A stretch of 64,000 nucleotides of DNA, taken from contig OZ038384.1 in the NCBI GenBank assembly GCA_964036045.1, positions 23,551,000-23,614,999 of the forward strand. Reading direction: 5' to 3'. Below the pieces are notes generated by a model. That model was not told the DNA's origin and made no database searches. It saw only the letters and a program-made list of their open reading frames with translations. The DNA comes from Eutreptiella sp. 'Long Island Sound 2002'. Taxonomy: Eukaryota; Euglenozoa; Euglenophyceae; Eutreptiales; Eutreptiaceae. The first letter of the stretch is position 1. The number at the start of each line of letters is the position of its first letter. Position numbers and translations under genes: made by a program. Positions 1-11,220 of this stretch are shown here, one piece after another.

Positions 1-147
1 GGTAAGTCCTAACTAGGTGTATTCTACTACAAGAGGGATATTTGTATGGTGAGAGTGGAAGAGAGGTAAGTAGTGAACATGAGTGTAAATAATGATTGTG
101 TTTCATAGTCCCTTTTTTGCTATGGACTAAGCTGGAAGACTACAATA

Positions 148-2273
148 CTATGAGCCCATTACTTTGCTGTTGTTGAGGAGGGTGCCAAATCTAACTGCGA
201 TTTTGCACCTGTAGTGGTCCAACAGCTTGGCTTTGCCGCCGGTGTTGATCTCCTGCTTCTTCTGCTGGACCACGAAGCAATCCCGCTGGTCGCAGTCAGG
301 GGCATGAAGCAGGCAGCCCTGCTCATCTCTGGCATCACACCAGAAGAGGTCCTGGGCATTGCTCATGAAGCGAGCATTTTTGGGGGTAGTCCCCTGTCCG
401 GTCTGGTGTCCTTGGTACCCTCGGCCTTGGCTCCCAGAGCCGCCTCCTCCAGGACGGTAGGCATTCAGGTGCTGGTCGCTTTCTTTTTCCAGCGCCGGCT
501 CCAAAAGTAGCACAGACAGGTCCTCGTAGTTGAGGGCTCTTGCCTTGCGCTCTGCCGTTGCCCGGCATTCATCCGACAGTTCTCGTGGGAGGTTGGCCAC
601 CAACCGGAATAGCAGGTCCTTGCTGCCGTAGGAACCGGGCGTCAGTCGCCCTACCAAGTGGTCCAGGTCGGCAAGCAGCTCGGAAATCCCGGCAGGCTTG
701 GGGTTGTTGGGCAGCACAGCCAGGTTCTGGATCTCGGCCCTGACAGAGAGGTCGGTCTCGTAGGTAGGATACTGCCTCTCCAAGGCAACCAACACGTCGG
801 CAAAGGTGGCGGACTTCGTCACAATCTGCTTGACCTGCTTCTCCAGGTACTTGGTCTTGCAGCACTGCAGGACAAGATCGCACTTCACTCGCCAACTAGC
901 ACGGGTTTGGCCGGTCATCATCAGGAACTGTCAAAAGTTCTCAGCAAAATCCCTGAGGTCCTTCGTCGTGAATTCTGGCAAGTTCAACACGATTTTGGAG
1001 GTGGCTATAGCCTTAGCCTCCTGGGACCTGCGTCCCTCATGGGGCTGGTTCTTCCTCTTTTTCTTGTTCATCTTGCTGCTCGGGTTCTCGGGGTCCTCAG
1101 GGTCATCGTCCTCAGAGGGTGAAGCAGACATCATAGATGGCGGCTCATCATCAGAAGGAATTCCACGAAGGTCACTAGAGCCGTAGGACTCAACATCGAC
1201 CATAGCCCTTAGGGCTGTCAACCCCAACCGGTCGAGCTCGGTTCGCGTGGAGTTCTGCACCTTGCTGTAGGTGGGCTCGGCCGTTCTTGGTACGAAAGGG
1301 CTCCTTGGTATCACAGCAGGAGTCGGCATAGGTGGGCTCCTCAAGCTTCCCAGGGTGTTCGTCAGCCCCGCCACCAAATGATTGGCTTGTAGGCGATGAG
1401 GCGAAACTCCCATGGTGGTAGGTGAGACTTGCGGAGGAATCGGGGGCTCCAATTTGGCCCGGATTTCTTGAGTTAGATCCCCAACCATTTGAGAAGTGGC
1501 TCCTCGAAGACCCTCTCGTATCTCCGACCCCGTCAACGATCTGTTTGAGGATCTTCCAGATCCTCTACTCCTTCCACCACAGGACTCGGGGCCACGTAGG
1601 CGAGTCAGAGGGGTGAAACCAGCTGCTGGCATAGTATAGCCAGGCTCGGGGCCGCAAAGCCAGGTATCCCAGTCATGTACACGGCCGCCGCGGGTCTTTG
1701 ATAGCCATCCTCATAGCGGCGCGGCATAGGCTCAGGAACACTGGTGCAGGTGGAGCTGGATGCCACTGGTGTGCTGACTGCAGTTGCCATAGGTGGCACA
1801 GTCGCGGCTGGAGGCACACCATAGGTGGGGTAAGGCATTCCAATAAAGCCTAGATCCTCAGTCATAGTTGGAGTGGTTCCGGGTGAGGATGTAGCTGGAT
1901 GTGTGGCTGGGAGTGTCGTGGTTGTTGGAGAGGGTACTGCAGGGTAATCTGAGGCGCTCGGCGCGCTCTCAACAGGTTTGTCATTGAAGGGCACCTCGTT
2001 GGATGGTTCGTGTCGATCTCCAGGATCTACCTCTTCGGCTCCCATGTCCACTGCTTGCTTCACCTTCTCCTTCTCTTTGCCTTCAGGTCCTCCAAACGAT
2101 AGTCCACTGAAGGCAGCTCTCAAGCCCTCCAGGGAATCATCCCCCAGCCCACTTAAGGGCACCAAAGGTACATGCTCCTCAGGTTGAGGTTCACCAGCAG
2201 CTTTGGGCGCTTGTGCTGGCTTGGCTGGTGCCACTGAGGGCGCTGGCGTCTGGACAGTGTTCTTGGTGTCCAT
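148..2273 (-). pseudogene. gag-like polyprotein remnant (LTR retrotransposon)
   Basis: Minus-strand reading frame in three blocks: 2273-1605, 1632-931 and 921-148. The first part is Pro/Ala/Thr-rich and acidic. The middle has an acidic stretch followed by a Lys/Arg-rich run (near KMNKKKRKNQ). The last block looks like a retrotransposon capsid: a predicted helical segment (motifs KTKYLEKQVKQ, LVALERQYP, LPRELSDECRA), then a Gly-rich linker and a Cys/His cluster (WCDARDEQGC ... HAPDCDQRDC) that could bind zinc but is not a classical CCHC knuckle. A frame change near 1620 and an in-frame TGA at 931-933 interrupt it. Family placement rests on the overall gag layout, not on a diagnostic motif. Any pol would lie off the left edge. 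It is not similar to the four gag copies elsewhere in the window, so it represents a different element. Confidence 0.6.
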
Positions 2274-3509
2274 ATTATATTTCTTCGCCCCTCAGTGGAG
2301 TCAGTCTCGACGTACTGGTTGTACTGCACGGCGTTGCAGGTACGCAAAGACTGAAAGTCTCTGGTACCAGAAAGTTAGAACAGGCTTTCACTGTTGATTG
2401 CTTTGATGATATTGTTTTGTTTGTGCCCCTGCTTGCTCCTGCTGCTTCTTGATGTAGGTCAGGCTTTCCAATTAAATGTATTTTGATGAAATCAACCAGC
2501 AATATTAGTACCCACAGTGCAAGCAAGGGACCTCAGGATCAAATCCACAACATGAAGGGCTGCAGTCACAGGAGATAGTGTAGCAACAAAGGAAACTCAC
2601 AATAACTACAGATTGAGGAAAAGATAGTTGGAAAATATCCTACAAACATGGGAAAACTGCCCACCTGGGCATCCCCTCTTTTCTAGTGCCATCTAGAGAT
2701 GTGCACTCTTTGTTTTGGGTCCCATAGGTGCTGAGGTGGCATGGCTTGTGGCGCTGAGGTCACTGCCATGTCACATGGGATCTTCCTACTTAGCCAGGCT
2801 GACTCTGAATTGAACCCAGGACCTATCAAAAAGAGGTGCCACAGCCCCCTAGGGTGCGGACCACTAGGATAGCTAAGCATTCATGAGAAAATAGAGAAAA
2901 ATGTATAGGCTCTAGATCAACGTCAGCGCCTCAGTCAGTACAGGAAATGGTGTATAAGTCCAATCAGTTGGGGGGTCAGGGGTCCACACGACATTCATAG
3001 TTCAATGCTTCGTTTTATAGGTCAAAATGTCTGGTTTGGCCAATACTAAGATAGAAATGTGATATGCCTTTCGGCCTCTCTATAACAACTAAAGCTAACC
3101 TTTTGGCAGGGAGATACACGTTTTCCTACTGAATGTAGGTACACCAAATGACAGCCCATCAGTTGGGCTTTGCATGCATATGTTGATTGGGTTTCGGAAC
3201 GCGTCGGTGCAACGACACCACGTGTTGGGGGGAGACCGGTGTTAATATTGCATTTATGCATTGCTTTGTCTCCATTTCAATGTTATATGTCCTCTTTTGT
3301 TCATATCTTCCTTAGGACATGAAAGGGACCGTTTTGACATCTTCCTCGTGATGTCGTCGAATGCGTAGTATGTTTCTGTCACCTTTTGTGGTTGCATTGG
3401 GGGTGTATTTTTGGGTTATTTGAAGGAACACTTAGACACGTTTTAAGGAAAGCAAGTTCAAAATTGTTGAATACCAAAAATCAAAAGATGTTAACCCTTT
3501 AGAACTATG
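2274..3509. other. non-coding stretch, nothing recognised
   Basis: About 1.2 kb of moderately AT-rich DNA upstream of the gag-like frame. Only short open frames are present, with no protein motif. It may contain the 5' untranslated region or LTR of the element at 148-2273, but I could not find a matching LTR copy. Confidence 0.4.
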
Positions 3510-4043
3510 TAGTGGCTAAGATGCACCCCCAAAATAGGGGGGGGGGTACCTGAAGAGCCTTGCTGGGCGCATGAGGTAGAAGAACCGATTTTTGGCACCG
3601 TTTCTTTGGGGGGGGGGGTGGATAAATGGAAATTCTGTCAGTCTGGGCCCTGAAAAACGCATTTCGGGATGTCGCGGTGCTTGGTTGATGAGAATTAGGC
3701 TGGAAATTGGATTCAGCATCCCCAAAATACGGCAGGTGGGTACCTGCATTGCTTTGCCGGGCTCACGAGGTGAAAACAATTCATTTTTCGCACTGTTTTG
3801 GGCTGGGTTGGATAAACGGAAGTTCTCTGGGTCTGGATCCTGAAAAACGCATTTTATAATGTACCAGCGCTCGGTTGATGGGAATTAGGCTTTCAATTGA
3901 ATTCAGCAACCCCAAACTAGGCAGCGGGGTACTCAAACAGCTTATAGGTAATTATAGCACTTCCTCCTCTGGTGTTCCTTCACGGTCAAGTGAAGGGTTT
4001 TTTCCCTTTCACCTTGGTAGCCTAAGCTACACGCCTTGTTTTT
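3510..4043. repeat. dispersed repeat HR in local tandem (~190-bp units)
   Basis: Three imperfect head-to-tail units are visible. Unit 2 (3620-3808) and unit 3 (3809-3955) share GGATAAA(T/C)GGAA(A/G)TTCT, CCTGAAAAACGCATTT, GGTTGATG(A/G)GAATTAGGCT and ATTCAGCA(T/A)CCCCAAA. A partial unit 1 (about 3520-3618) shares the block ending in a (C/G)GGC...GAGG-type motif. The 3' part (3944-4043) contains CAGCTTATAGGTAATTATAG, a small hairpin at 977-996 of this kb, and TTGGTAGCCTAAGCT. The same 3' part recurs at 49225-49320, and related segments occur at 39068-39189 and 49456-49570. This copy is uninterrupted at the site where GC-1 is inserted in the other locus. No coding potential is evident. Confidence 0.75.
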
Positions 4044-5268
4044 GTCGGAGCCATTTTTTACCAGCCCCTTGCTCAGGAACGAGCCGTCAGCGTGTCGACC
4101 AGCGCTTGTCGTCGCTGATGTTGCTGCCTCGTTTGCTCCTGGCATGGCCTTGGGTCCCTTCATGACCACCAAGACCCGGCTGTGCAGCCAGCCAGCCAGC
4201 CGGGCCAGCACCCGCATTCAACCCACGGCTGCCATGCACCAGATGAACCCGGGTCTCGTCCCTCATGCCGAGGTCTTCCATGCGGCGGCCGCTGACACTC
4301 AGGACAGGCCCGTGTATGGTTCCTTGGCGGTCACATGGACCCAAAACCTTTCATGGTGCCAGATAGGGCTGCTTTCATGCGCAGTGGCCGTTGCTGTGGC
4401 CGCCGCTTTCGTGTTGCCAGGCATGTAGCGCAGCACGCAACCAACAGACAGCATGGCGTTGGCGCCATACTCGAGGGCAGGCATCAGCGTCAATGGGCCC
4501 ACGGTTGCACAATGGTTGGGGAGACCGGGTTAGGCTTCTTGAGGTACATGCACCCACTTGGGCTGATTGATGGCGATCAGGTAAGGGAGAGAAGAAGCAT
4601 AGGCCATTGGGCACCTTGTCCCTTGACTTCCAGACCTTGTACATGCTGCTTGACCCTTCCCTTGCTCCCTTGGTCATCCCTTGCATCCTCGAAGACAAAG
4701 GTTATACTTTCGCTCGCTGATTTTCGCATGGCTTTATATAGGCTTGACATGATAGTAGAGCACCAGTGGCGGAGGATGCCACTGTCCGGCATGGAATTGA
4801 AACATCCCGTAAGGGAAATCATACGCATGAGGGCATGGTTACAGGTGTGGTAAGGAAACTATGAAGGTTGTGCCCTTAGGCAGTTTGTCCCTCAACCTCA
4901 CTCTCTTGCTTGTCTCTTCCCCTTCACTTCATACATCTCTCATGCCAAGCCCCTTCCCTACTTTTCAGTCACTCTCCTTCTCTAAGCCTTGTCCCAAAAC
5001 TCCACAAACTCATCGTGTCTCCTCTTGGCTTGGCTACTCTTTCAAAGGTCGAGGAGCCCATCATAGATGCCTTTCTCCTCACTCACTCTTGCGTCAGTGT
5101 TCCCTGACTCCCACAGATCCCGGCTCACCTCAAAGGTGACTTGGATCTTGACCTTTTTCTTGCTTTCCTCCTCATTGGAGTAGGCGCAGAAAGGTTCCTC
5201 AGGGTGGGAGTTCTCAGTCTCTTCCCTTTCCCTCTTCCCCCCCTCTTCTTCTCGCCACCCAGGGTGGT
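4044..5268. other. unassigned stretch
   Basis: Short overlapping open frames occur on both strands (for example minus 4828-4577 and 4502-4299), but none carries a motif I recognise. The DNA is of average composition. It could be the 3' untranslated/LTR region of the gypsy element that ends near 5.27 kb, but no LTR pair was found. Confidence 0.35.
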
Positions 5269-6589
5269 TCAGTGTTCACTGTCCTTTCTTTTTTGCTTAT
5301 CTACTGTCCACCCTGGGGTTCCCCCTTCCTGTTTGTCCCCCTCCCCATTGACGTGGGCCATAGCCGGGGAGGGCGTTGGGTTCACATGGGCAGGGGGGGC
5401 ATGTAACTCAATGGGAGCATATTGCTCAAGCCACTCCATGTCATGCACCTCCGTGAGCCACTTCAGCGAGGGCCCCGTAAGGTCATCGGGAAGTGATAGC
5501 AGGGAGGTCCACGTCGGGGGCTCCCAGGGGTTTGCAGAGCTCTTTGCTGCGGGGCTGTGGGGCTCCTCCATTGGGGCAAGTGCAGCCTCATCCCCGTCCT
5601 TTGGTGGTGTGACCTGTGTGGAGGGCGGGTGGGGCTGTTGGGACTCCGATTCCCTCATCTGCCCGATCTGGTTCAGGAGTTCCGCGGCCAAGCGGCGTAG
5701 CTCAGCCTGAGAGGGGTAGGGTGGTGGGCTGCGGCCGAGTTCCAGCTGCGAGGGGTCCAGCCACTCCTCCTCCATCTTGATAGAGCCATGGGCTCTGTCA
5801 TCACCACCGTCACCTCCATTTTAACCGGGGCCCGTGAGGAAGGGCGATATTCCCTGATGGATTGCCGTTCACTTTTGATCTTCTCATCATCGGTGGGATC
5901 GTAAAGTAGGGATGCTGGGCGTTCGACCTCCTCCTCCTCTTTCTTCATACTAGGCCCTGAGGGTTCGTAGGCCGGCGCTTCCCACAGCTCGAAGTTGGGC
6001 CTAGACTCCAGCTTCGAGGAGTCCAGCCACTGCTCCTCTGTCTTGATAGCGGAGTCCCCGGGATTGTACAGAGGGGATCTAGAGGGGGTACTCTCCTCCT
6101 TCACTGTAGGGCTGAAGGGGCAGGCAGGGCAGCCCATGGAGTGTCCGAACCAGCTGGCTGGGGGCTTGAGGGAGCTGCGAGGACGTAGGTGGTCAATGAT
6201 AGGTCCCTTCGGCACCAGGGATGGGGAGTGTGCATGCCGCTCCACGTTGGCGAAGTTGGCAAAGCGCGTTGCAGTCACATGACCACCCTCGGGAGATTTA
6301 GGGTGCTGCAGTGCTCCAATAGAGTGATGGGAGCAGCCTCTGTGACCAGGGCTGCCCGGATGTACGGATCGGCGCGGGCTTGTGCCAAAAACGCCGCAAT
6401 ACGCTGGGGCTTGCGGGGCACACCAGTGTAGAGGGCTCGCACGGCGTTGAGCACAGGCTCTCGTGCAACCGACAACTCAGGGTTGTAGAGGTTCATAGAA
6501 GAGGGCTCACACAGCCATGGGACATGACAGAACTCAACACTGGGCTGTAGATTGGAGGGCATATTCATGGGTGCAACCGGTGTGGGCAC
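5269..6589 (-). pseudogene. post-integrase accessory ORF with SUMO-consensus motif array
   Basis: Three overlapping minus-strand frames (6589-6275, 6278-5673, 5775-5269) read as one continuous protein with two frameshifts. It is acidic and Pro-rich, with no membrane segment. Five psi-K-x-E motifs are visible: VKEE, IKTE, IKSE and VKME in the middle frame, and IKME in the third. Two of them belong to a repeated module, IKTEEQWLDSSKLE and IKMEEEWLDPSQLE. Repeated L-Y-N/D-P segments (LYNPEL, LYNPGD, LYDPTD) and one PPPY (RSPPPYPS) are also present. It lies directly downstream of the integrase/chromodomain, where some gypsy elements carry env or another extra ORF, but nothing here resembles an envelope protein. 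Function is unknown. Confidence 0.55.
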
Positions 6590-6906
6590 TAGGCCTCATT
6601 TACCTCCATGTCCGCAACCATCCTCCCTTTGCACGTGTATGGCAGCTTGAAAAGGTTGCAACATTGTCCACATGCGCAGAGACACTGGGTGATGAGGTAG
6701 TGTTGTATGGCCACTGCTAGGCACCTGCAATAGCTGCAGGGTTTGCCTCTCTCGTGCCTGATGGGGGCTTGGCACATGTCCAGGGCCATCGGCTTCACAG
6801 TTGGGAGTTCCGCATCCCGGGCGCGGAAGCAGACGGGTAGTTCTCGGCCAGGGTGCTACACTCGGCGGCCCAGGTGATGTGTGGCATCATTGAGCACGTG
6901 CCACCA
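6590..6906 (-). pseudogene. Cys-rich module downstream of integrase
   Basis: A minus-strand open segment between the integrase stop and the accessory ORF contains about eleven Cys in roughly 50 residues (motifs CSYCRC, CLCACGQCC, YTCKG) with two His nearby. The spacing suggests a metal-binding module but fits no family I can name. It is in a different frame from the integrase and is joined to it only by assuming frameshifts. Confidence 0.35.
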
Positions 6907-8265
6907 CTAGCTGTGGTTGTCATTGCGCTCACGATGTGGCATGAGAGGTGGTATCTGTACAAAGGGGCCACACATAGTGGACCGACACAGCACCTTTTGC
7001 TCCTCCACGGCAACCTCTCTAGGATTCGGGTTCTTTGGAGGCGGTAGGTGCTTGGCGACAACAATCTTCAACCCTTGTTGATTGACATAGTCCCTCCACC
7101 TCACATTGTACGCAGGCACAAAGCTGTCAAAGGGTTCCCAGGTATTCCAATCCTTCGTGATCCCTTGGCAGCGCATACGGAATTCAAGGTCCCCATTATC
7201 TCTTGTACGGTGCCCTAGGATCTCTCGCACCAGGTACGATGGAGTCTCTATGGCCTTGCCACGCACGTTCTCCAGGTCACGGGTATACTCTAGCGGGATA
7301 ATCCTCCAGACCAGAGATACGTATGTACACAACTGATCCACACGGATGTCCTTCACTACTTCTTCACCGAATTGGACGGAGTAGGAGTTTTGGCTCACTT
7401 GGCACACCAACATGAAAGGTCCGAGCCAATAAGGATGGTCCTTGCCTCCTAAAGCTGGTCGTAGCCGCTTCACCCATGCTAGGTGCCCTTTGGCATACTC
7501 AATAGTGGCTCCTCTTCGCCGGTTGTACTTGTCATCTTCTTCCTCATGCACCTTCCGGGCGGCCTCCATAGCTAGCCGCGCCATTTCCATCTGTTTCTGG
7601 AAGTAGGAAGCGACGTCAGAAGCCTCCTCTACCCCACCTTGGGCTGGTTCCTGCAAAGGGTTTGGTTGTCCTCCCGTCATCAATTGATACGGGGAGTACC
7701 CGGTAGGACCAGGGAGACAATGGAGTGCATGCAACCACTCTTTCACGACCTCCACCCGTGTCCGTTCCGGATCCAGGGTGGTTGCCACATTAATGACCTT
7801 GCAGATAACTTTCCTTCTGATCTCCACCTTGCCCTTTGATTGGTGGCGGCCCGCTTGCAATAGGGGATGGATAGCTCCAGCCCTCTTGCAAAAGGCCTTG
7901 GAGCATTCTGCCACAAACTGTGGCCCAGGATCAGTCCGGATCTGGGCTGGCATCCCCAACGGGTATATCAGGCTATGCCATAGGACTTCCACAGCCCCTG
8001 GACTATCAAACGCCACACTGGGGGTTGGTGCCGCAATGGCAACGTTGGACAACACATCTGTCACCACATAGAGCTGGTTATAGGTCTGTAAATCTCCCTC
8101 CACAAGAGGGAATTGGAAAGCATCAGGAGAGATGTCGTTCCCAGCTCGGTGTGGCATAGGTCCTGGAATGCAACCACCAGGTGGGGCACGGGTAGGTACT
8201 TTGTGCATTTGGCAGTGAGAACACTCCTCCAAGGCGTCACTAAGGGGCTCAATGAGGTTGCTCAT
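6907..8265 (-). CDS. Ty3/gypsy integrase with C-terminal chromodomain
   Basis: Open frame of about 450 residues. It begins in the zinc-binding region (ECSHCQMHK); the partner His residues (LHDLLHVG) lie just upstream in another frame, so the true start is lost to a frameshift. The core catalytic acidic triad is visible: Asp in VVTDVLS (8056-8058), Asp in IRTDPGPQF (7930-7932), and Glu in GKVEIRRK (7822-7824). After the core comes a basic region with AWVKRLRP and a GPF motif. At about 7240-7075 is a chromodomain-like segment (YLVREILGHR ... EFRMRCQGI ... DWNTWEPFDSF). Integrases of this type insert retrotransposon cDNA, and chromodomains are known in chromoviruses to bias insertion towards marked chromatin. 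It is the best-preserved part of the element and may have been functional recently. Confidence 0.88.
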   Translation of the reverse strand: MSNLIEPLSDALEECSHCQMHKVPTRAPPGGCIPGPMPHRAGNDISPDAFQFPLVEGDLQTYNQLYVVTDVLSNVAIAAPTPSVAFDSPGAVEVLWHSLIYPLGMPAQIRTDPGPQFVAECSKAFCKRAGAIHPLLQAGRHQSKGKVEIRRKVICKVINVATTLDPERTRVEVVKEWLHALHCLPGPTGYSPYQLMTGGQPNPLQEPAQGGVEEASDVASYFQKQMEMARLAMEAARKVHEEEDDKYNRRRGATIEYAKGHLAWVKRLRPALGGKDHPYWLGPFMLVCQVSQNSYSVQFGEEVVKDIRVDQLCTYVSLVWRIIPLEYTRDLENVRGKAIETPSYLVREILGHRTRDNGDLEFRMRCQGITKDWNTWEPFDSFVPAYNVRWRDYVNQQGLKIVVAKHLPPPKNPNPREVAVEEQKVLCRSTMCGPFVQIPPLMPHRERNDNHS

Positions 8266-9047
8266 CAGCGGTCCTTGATTGCTTGTCGCCCTCTTGCCTT
8301 GCCACCGGACCCCACATGTAGAAGGTCATGGAGATATTGCACCGCCTTACCAACCAGTGACCTAGGAACTAGGTAGCGCCCCCCTTGCACAAGCTTAACC
8401 GCCACTAACCTTATGTCTTCTGGGAACTTCGCATTTTGACGTCTCCACCAAAGCTTCCCAAGTTTGGGGCAGCGGGGGTATTTTTTGCTCTATTGCTCCC
8501 AGCTATCTGGGTGGGGCCCGCCGGTCAGCGGGGGTATTCTCGGCTCCAATCTCCTGCAAATATTTCCTTGCTGAGGCTGGTAATGGGCCCGACGTCCAAT
8601 TGGTGCACACATGTCTTCTGTGCCTCCTTTTCCTTCTCCTTGATCTTTGCCACTTGCATGGTTGATCCCCCACTTCCATGAATCCCCATGTCAAATACCG
8701 AGGCATATACCCAGTGGCACCTACCCTTGTCTAGGCTAGAGTTCTCATCCTCCTCTCCTAGGCGAGACAGGGGGTCCGCCACTGAGTTAGCGCTTCCCTT
8801 GAGGTAGTGTAAATGCAAGTCAAACCTGGATAGGAATTCATGCCACCCTGCTTGTCGCGGGGAGGGTCCCTGGGCACTGCGGATGTTCTCGTGGTTCCAT
8901 GCCTTCAGGGTGAGGTGGTTTGTCCTCGCATCAACTCTAGCCCGCCCAATGTAGGCTTCCCATTTCCTAGGGCACTAACGATGGCATAGCATTCCCCTTC
9001 CTGTGGCTGTGGAAGGCAATAGGCCTCCGCTTGCCATCTTCTTCCAC
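8266..9047 (-). pseudogene. RNase H domain and RNase H-integrase linker, broken
   Basis: Continues the RT frame after a TAA at 9048-9050. Fragments match a gypsy RNase H: GKRRPIAFHS just after the stop, then in another frame ECYAIVSALG and AWNHENI, and finally HLHYLKGSANSVADPLSRLG (8820-8760), the usual C-terminal RNase H signature. At least two frameshifts and two stops (TAA, TAG) occur. The segment 8500-8266 covers the linker to the integrase zinc finger (LHDLLHVGSG). Confidence 0.7.
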
Positions 9048-10070
9048 TTATTGTAGCACGGCCCCGACCGCGTACTTGCTTGCATTGATATCCATATGAA
9101 AACATCTAGAATAGTCGATAATCTGCAGAGCTACCACAGTGAGGAGCGCCTTCATCAGTTCTCCAAAACCTTTAGGCGCTTCCAGGGTCCACCGGACCCG
9201 TATTTGAGAGCTGCGGATCTCATCCTTGGATATTTCCTTAAGGCAATCCATGAGTGGGCCTGCAATCTTGGCGTAGTCCCGGACATAGGGGGAACGTAAA
9301 TTGCACAGTCCCAGGAATCCCTGTAAGCCTCCTATGTTGGTGGGCTTCTCCCATTTTTCCGCTGCCATCAACTTCCCTGGGGCTGGCCTGCGGGTCCCGC
9401 CCTCCAGGATGTGTCCAGAGAATTGCACACTACGGGTGAAGAAGTCCAACTTGCTTGTCTCAGCGATGATCTTGAACTTGCGTAGTTGCTCTGGGACTCT
9501 CTGTATGTCGTTGGAGAGCTTGGTGAACATCTCGTCGTCACTCTCCCCATGGGATACCACCAGGATATCGTCAATATAGCAATGTATCCCCTCCAAGTCA
9601 CCCAGGATCTCATCCATCATTCGCTGGAAGAATGCCCCAGCATTCCTTATGCCCATGGGCATAACCTTCCATTGATACCGCTTCCTTCCCAGCCAGAAGG
9701 CGGTACAAGGTCGGGACTCAGGTGCTAGGGGCATCTGATCAAAACCTTGCTTCAGATCAATGACGGTGAAGATCTGGTTCAGGCCTCGGTCCTGGATCAC
9801 CTTCCCTGGCAATGGTAGTGGGGTTTTATCCAACACAGTTCGTTCATACAAATAGCGATAGTCACCCAATAATCTGCACGGGATCTTGGTTTGAGAGCCC
9901 GGCTTAGGCACCGGGAAGGCGTCCTTGGCCCGTAAACCAGAATGGCACTCCTCAATGAAGTGCTTCTCGATAAGGTCATCCACCAGAGCCTTCATCACTT
10001 CTTCGCGTTCACGGGTCAGGTGAAAGGGCTTCTGCCATTTAGGTTTATAGTCTTCTTTTGCACCATGCAT
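9048..10070 (-). CDS. Ty3/gypsy reverse transcriptase
   Basis: 340-residue open frame. Motifs in order: DLIEKHFIEEC, the fingers segment GDYRYLYERT, motif A FTVIDLKQGFDQMPL, LGRKRYQWKVMPMGIRNAGA, the catalytic YIDDILVVS (9579-9559), and thumb/connection LGLCNL. The frame ends in the first RNase H strand with its Asp (FHMDINASKYAVGAVLQ). All polymerase motifs look intact. The enzyme would copy the element's RNA into DNA inside the virus-like particle. The frame is entered by a frameshift from the upstream linker (overlap 10016-10070) and closed by TAA, so the polyprotein as a whole is broken although this domain is not. Confidence 0.92.
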   Translation of the reverse strand: MHGAKEDYKPKWQKPFHLTREREEVMKALVDDLIEKHFIEECHSGLRAKDAFPVPKPGSQTKIPCRLLGDYRYLYERTVLDKTPLPLPGKVIQDRGLNQIFTVIDLKQGFDQMPLAPESRPCTAFWLGRKRYQWKVMPMGIRNAGAFFQRMMDEILGDLEGIHCYIDDILVVSHGESDDEMFTKLSNDIQRVPEQLRKFKIIAETSKLDFFTRSVQFSGHILEGGTRRPAPGKLMAAEKWEKPTNIGGLQGFLGLCNLRSPYVRDYAKIAGPLMDCLKEISKDEIRSSQIRVRWTLEAPKGFGELMKALLTVVALQIIDYSRCFHMDINASKYAVGAVLQ

Positions 10071-11220
10071 CCCCTCAATCCCGGGGGTGCTGCGGGCTTA
10101 GGTTTATAGTCTTTGGCCAACTGTATATGCGCCTCTCCATGGGGAACCTGGAAGTCTGGGCGTAACCAAACTCCCAGGTATACGTCTTCTAACAATACGT
10201 CCTTGCCATATTCTTCCAATAGCTTTTTCTTGAGCTTGAGTGCTTCTGGGTCTTGGTATTCACCTTCTGCCCCAATGACGGACCTCACTTGTGTTCTCTT
10301 GGCCTCTTGGTGCTTGATCTCCCAAATGGCCTCCCAAAGCTCATGTGCCTCCTCCATACCCACGGCACGTAGCATCGCGATTGTGAGGGTGTCCCTTGTT
10401 CTCTTGCCTTGGTCCATGGTCAAGTTCAGGGTCTCCACTAGACAGAGTACGCTTTTCCCAACCCGCTGAGAAAATTGTCTCCCCTCATCGTCCTGATATG
10501 GCCTTGTGCCCATCCTTAGGTCCGGAACCTCCCACATATTCAGGGTGAGAGCACATAGCTCAGCCAACCAGGGCTTCCACTCCCAGGCCGGGGCAAACAC
10601 CAGGGCTCACACGGGTTCCTCCTTCATCTTCTTCACAATGCAGCCCATTTGCTCATAGGCCCCCCATATCCAGTGGACTCCCCCGCCTGAACAGGGCTCT
10701 TTGAAGGCATCTTGGGAGGGTAGGAAACACAAAGGGGCTTTCTCCAAGCTTAGAGAACGGTCAAAGACATCAAAGTCACGCCGTACCCTGGCTGTTTGTA
10801 CAGCGACTCCGAGTTGTTCCCGTGCCAGCCCCCAATGCTCATTTTTGCAGCATGGGCCTGCTTTGTGGCCGAATAAATTTGTTGCATGGCCACATAGGTG
10901 GGCAACATTCCTCTGCCCAGTCTCCCTACCATCTCTATAGGTCTGATTGCTCTTTTGGAAACCGGTATCCCTGCTTGGAAGAAGTCGGTTCTTGCTTGTG
11001 ATCACCTTGTGGGCCTCGATGGTTCTTGCGCAATGGGCTCATGGTTTTGCGGTTTAGGTTTCGATGCTCTCCATCGAGGTGCTACGCCTCCAGTTCCACC
11101 CCGAATCCCGGCTGCATCCTTCTCGTTTCCAGCTTCATTGACTTCGTGGGCACTCCCGTCCCCATGGGCTTCTTTCTCCTCCTCAAAATTCAACCGTTCA
11201 TCTGCCACCAATGTTGGCAC
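10071..11220 (-). pseudogene. protease-RT linker of the gypsy polyprotein
   Basis: Minus-strand coding continues from the protease towards RT in pieces: 11220-11002 (acidic, EEEKEAHGDGS), its same-frame continuation 10932-10750 (YVAMQQIYSATKQAHAAK), 11005-10607 (FDVFDRSLSLEKAPLCF) and 10600-10071 (ELWEAIWEIK, LKKKLLEEYG, DVLLEDVYLG). In-frame TGA codons at 11002-11004 and about 10607 and a frameshift near 10790 break it. The last piece leads directly into the RT N-terminus. No separate enzymatic domain is recognised. Confidence 0.55.

Noticed and set aside
3510-4043. CRISPR-like array
   Set aside because: Only three diverged ~190-bp units, no constant short repeats with unique spacers, and the sequence is clearly eukaryotic.
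5269-6906. Envelope gene after integrase
   Set aside because: No signal peptide, membrane segment, furin-like site or glycosylation pattern; the proteins are acidic or Cys-rich and soluble-looking.
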